Of a DNA stretch of 64,000 nucleotides, positions 61,808 to 64,000 are shown piece after piece; positions within the stretch are counted from its first letter, which is position 1; every line of letters begins with the position of its first letter. Where the stretch lies: positions 310,001 to 374,000 of the forward strand of contig NZ_SBHM01000007.1 in NCBI RefSeq assembly GCF_004028095.1, in the 5' to 3' direction. The stretch is from Paenarthrobacter ureafaciens. GTDB taxonomy: Bacteria > Actinomycetota > Actinomycetes > Actinomycetales > Micrococcaceae. A program made the position numbers and the translations under genes. The notes below the pieces were generated by a model, which was not told where the DNA came from, searched no databases, and was given only the letters and a program-made list of their open reading frames with translations.

Positions 61808-62562
61808 CAGATCGGCAACTTCACGTCGGTTTGGAACCAGTACTGCAACTCAGTCACCCAATGACCCCACACTCCTGTGGCCATGAGAATGCCAAGCAAA
61901 ATCAGGATGCCGCCGCCGATCCGCTGGATGGCCAGGCGGTGCTTGCGGAAGAAGGACATCACGCCCATGCCACGCCGGACGGCCAGCGCGATCAACAGGA
62001 ACGGCACCCCCAGTCCCAGGCTGTAAACGAAGGCGAGCAGCGCACCCTTCGCCGCGGACGATCCTCCGGAAAGGCTCAGCAGCTGCACGGCCGAATACGT
62101 CGGTCCGATGCACGGGGCCCACCCCAGGCCGAACGTCAGCCCAAGCAACGGAGCACCCCACAGGCCAGCGGGAGGTTTGGCGTGGATCTTCGCGTCGCGC
62201 TGCAACCAGGAGAAGCCGCCCATGAACACGACGCCCATGATGATCACCAGGACCCCCAGGAGCTGGGTGATCCAAGCGTTTTGGCTGCCGGTGAGCACTG
62301 TGCCCAGCTGGCCGAACGCCCCGCCCAGGAGCACGAAGATGACCGAAAAGCCCAGCACGAACAGGCCGATCCCGGCCAGCATGCGGCCCCGCCGCTGCCG
62401 TTGAAGGTCGACGCCGGTCAGCCCGGTGACGTAGCCAAGGTAACCCGGGACGAGCGGCAGCACGCACGGGGAAAGAAAGGAGACAAGGCCCGCCAAAAGA
62501 GCCACCGGCACGGCCAGCAGCAACGATCCGTTCAGGATGGTTTCGGCGAAGGGACTGTTCAT
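61807..62562 (-). CDS. ccdA: Thiol-disulfide transporter CcdA
   Basis: A six-helix membrane protein of 251 residues that passes reducing equivalents from cytoplasmic thioredoxin to extracytoplasmic thiol proteins for cytochrome c maturation. It carries the two redox cysteines in SFLSPCVLPLVPGYLGYVTG and GLGWAPCIGPTYSAV. It starts 4 nt after tlpA and overlaps resB by one base. Confidence 0.94.
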   Translation of the reverse strand: MNSPFAETILNGSLLLAVPVALLAGLVSFLSPCVLPLVPGYLGYVTGLTGVDLQRQRRGRMLAGIGLFVLGFSVIFVLLGGAFGQLGTVLTGSQNAWITQLLGVLVIIMGVVFMGGFSWLQRDAKIHAKPPAGLWGAPLLGLTFGLGWAPCIGPTYSAVQLLSLSGGSSAAKGALLAFVYSLGLGVPFLLIALAVRRGMGVMSFFRKHRLAIQRIGGGILILLGILMATGVWGHWVTELQYWFQTDVKLPI

Positions 62563-62566
62563 GGGA

Positions 62567-63175
62567 CTACTCGGCCACGGCTGAAGCGATCAGGGCCTTG
62601 AGCGTGCTCTTTTCGATCTCGCCCAGCACACGGGAGGCAACTTTGCCGTCCTTGTCCAGCACCAGGGTGGTGGGTACGGCGCCGGGCGGAACAATGCCGG
62701 AGACGGAGAGCAGGACCGCCCCGTCCTTGTCATTGAAGCTCGGGTAGGTGACGTTGAAGGTCTTGTCGAACGCTTCGGCGGTGGCTTTTTCGTCACGCAG
62801 GTTGACCCCGAAGAACTGGACGCCCTGGTCCTTGTACTCCTGGTGCAGCGCTTCGAGCTGCGGCGCTTCCACCCGGCAGGGCGCGCAGGCGGCGAACCAG
62901 AAGTTCAGCACCGTGACTTTTCCCTTGAGGACGTCCGGGGTTACGGCCGTTCCGTCAAAGAGGGTTCCCTTGAGCGCCACAGGTGCACTGCGGTCAGCCT
63001 TGGCAAACTCGGTCACGGAGCCGTCGCCTGCAACGTAGTTCTTGTTGTCGCCTTTGCGCGCCTGTTCGGCAAGGGAATCCTCCTGGGCACAGGCAGAGAG
63101 GCCCATGGTGAGCCCTGCCAGGAGGACGCCGCCGGCAGCGAGCGCACTGCGGCGCGTGAGGTTCTTCTTATCCAT
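62567..63175 (-). CDS. TlpA/ResA-type thioredoxin lipoprotein
   Basis: An extracytoplasmic thioredoxin-fold protein of 202 residues that reduces apocytochrome c cysteines. The N-terminus has a twin-Arg-like RRSAL stretch and a lipobox LTMGLSACAQ (lipid Cys near 28). The active site is ACAPCRVEAPQL (CxxC) and the cis-Pro region is GIVPPGAVPTTLVLD. It lies between the histidine phosphatase (9-nt gap) and ccdA (4-nt gap). Confidence 0.92.
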   Translation of the reverse strand: MDKKNLTRRSALAAGGVLLAGLTMGLSACAQEDSLAEQARKGDNKNYVAGDGSVTEFAKADRSAPVALKGTLFDGTAVTPDVLKGKVTVLNFWFAACAPCRVEAPQLEALHQEYKDQGVQFFGVNLRDEKATAEAFDKTFNVTYPSFNDKDGAVLLSVSGIVPPGAVPTTLVLDKDGKVASRVLGEIEKSTLKALIASAVAE

Positions 63176-63184
63176 GATTCGCTT

Positions 63185-63850
63185 TCATGCCCCCGGGGTG
63201 CTGGCAGCACCGGGCAGCAGGACTGCCGCGGGCTCGCTGTACTCGACGCGGAGGATCTTGCCGTCTTCGTCAAACACCAACGACGTCAGCGACGTCAGGG
63301 TGCATTCACGCTTCCGGGGGTCGTGGGCCAACGGCCGGCCCTCCGCGGACAGGCGGGTAGCCCAGATGGGCAGCTGGTGGCTGACGAGGATTGCTTCTGC
63401 TCCCTCACCGCCCAGTTCAAGGGCCTTCAGGCGGGCATCCTGGACCGCGGCGAACACGCGGGCCGCCTGTTCCTTGTACGGTTCGCCCCAGGAAGGCCGC
63501 AACGGATTGCGGAAGTAGTACCAGTGCTTGGGCTTCAGGAACTCGCTCTTGGTCGGGTGGAGCCCCTCGAAGTGGTTCTCCGCCTCGATGATGCGCGGGT
63601 CGGTAGTGATCTCCAGGCCAAGTGCTTCCGCCGTGGGCATGGCAGTTTCCTGGGCGCGCGTCAGTGGCGAGGCCACCAGATGGACGATCCTCGCGCCGTT
63701 TCCTGCACGCGCCGTGAAGTGCTCGGCAAGCATGCGGGCCATGTCCCTGCCCCGTTCGGAGAGGTGGAATTCGGGCAGCCGACCATACAGGACGCCATCG
63801 GGATTATGGACTTCACCATGGCGGAGCAGATGGACAGTTGCGTGGGGCAT
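63185..63850 (-). CDS. Histidine phosphatase family protein
   Basis: A phosphoglycerate mutase-like phosphatase of 221 residues with the catalytic VHLLRHGEVHN motif at the N-terminus and the second catalytic His in ILVSHQLPIW near residue 160. The substrate is unknown. This gene commonly heads the ccs operon in actinobacteria, and the tight spacing to tlpA supports co-transcription. The ATG at 63850 is used. Confidence 0.9.
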   Translation of the reverse strand: MPHATVHLLRHGEVHNPDGVLYGRLPEFHLSERGRDMARMLAEHFTARAGNGARIVHLVASPLTRAQETAMPTAEALGLEITTDPRIIEAENHFEGLHPTKSEFLKPKHWYYFRNPLRPSWGEPYKEQAARVFAAVQDARLKALELGGEGAEAILVSHQLPIWATRLSAEGRPLAHDPRKRECTLTSLTSLVFDEDGKILRVEYSEPAAVLLPGAASTPGA

Positions 63851-64000
63851 GTTTACCAGTTTCTCAAAGATACGGAGCGATCTGAAATCTTCTACCGCTA
63901 GTAGAACTCAAAGTTTTCCAAAAATGTTCCGGCGAGGCGGAATAAAAGATGCATATGCATGTTTATACTGGATACGAAGCTCGGTTGATGCTTCAAGTAA
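63851..64000. promoter_or_regulatory. Upstream region of the histidine phosphatase/ccs operon
   Basis: AT-richer than the rest. It holds an inverted repeat TTCTAC-5 nt-GTAGAA (63890-63906), a 12-bp palindrome ATGCATATGCAT (63949-63960) and a plus-strand TATACT hexamer (63964-63969). No coding start is certain before the window ends; a rightward gene may begin beyond it. Confidence 0.4.

Overview
The window is high-GC actinobacterial chromosome. Gene content (phenylacetate catabolism, menaquinone synthesis, System II cytochrome c maturation, an iniBAC-like dynamin operon, many DUF559/S9/GNAT genes) and the style of the proteins suggest an Arthrobacter or Paenarthrobacter-type soil Micrococcaceae. 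This is an inference from reading the sequence; no database was searched. No rRNA, tRNA or CRISPR was seen.

Layout. 1-3.6 kb: paaABCDE, the phenylacetyl-CoA epoxidase operon (minus strand, paaE cut by the window edge). 3.8-12.5 kb: a processive GT2 synthase divergent from a secreted GH18 enzyme, then a large hybrid histidine kinase translationally coupled to a REC-GGDEF cyclase. 12.6-16 kb: oligopeptidase B, a methyltransferase, a STAS-like protein. 16.3-21 kb: a second sensor kinase, a tiny secreted peptide with a repeated IGWWPN motif, and a divergent TPR protein / GGDEF-EAL operon, ended by an IS481-type element inserted exactly at the stop codon. 22-34 kb: the rest of the phenylacetate genes (paaI-paaK, a TetR regulator, paaZ, and the beta-oxidation operon hydratase-dehydrogenase-thiolase), mixed with GNATs, a VOC protein, a GT2 and a tyrosine phosphatase. 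34-43 kb: a pentapeptide/SRPBCC pair, a DUF559 nuclease-like gene, an amino acid permease, an ABC-F ATPase, a manganese/zinc ABC transporter and a CPBP protease. 43-49.7 kb: a second IS481-type element, a VOC protein, menB-menE-menA and small membrane proteins. 49.7-58.8 kb: an iniC-iniA-iniB-like operon with a LuxR-type regulator and a membrane-anchored Hsp70-like protein. 59-63.9 kb: ccsA-resB-ccdA-tlpA and a histidine phosphatase.

How it fits together. Four 22-bp palindromes with half-site TTACCGANCGN sit in front of paaA, paaI, paaZ and the thiolase gene, and fit a PaaR regulon run by the TetR protein at 24.7 kb. The 3.8-21 kb region is rich in c-di-GMP enzymes beside an exopolysaccharide-type synthase.

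The most unusual items are: (i) the Hsp70-like/LuxR/iniB/iniA/iniC cluster with operator-like repeats and hairpins around iniB; (ii) the WW-motif secreted peptide beside a TPR/c-di-GMP operon; (iii) six copies of a 66-bp palindromic element in two sequence types, two of which flank the DUF559 gene and one of which is split by an IS; (iv) three intergenic arrays of exactly 32-bp tandem units sharing one core; and (v) at least twelve genes with a -10 box only 6-7 nt before the start codon, indicating leaderless transcripts.
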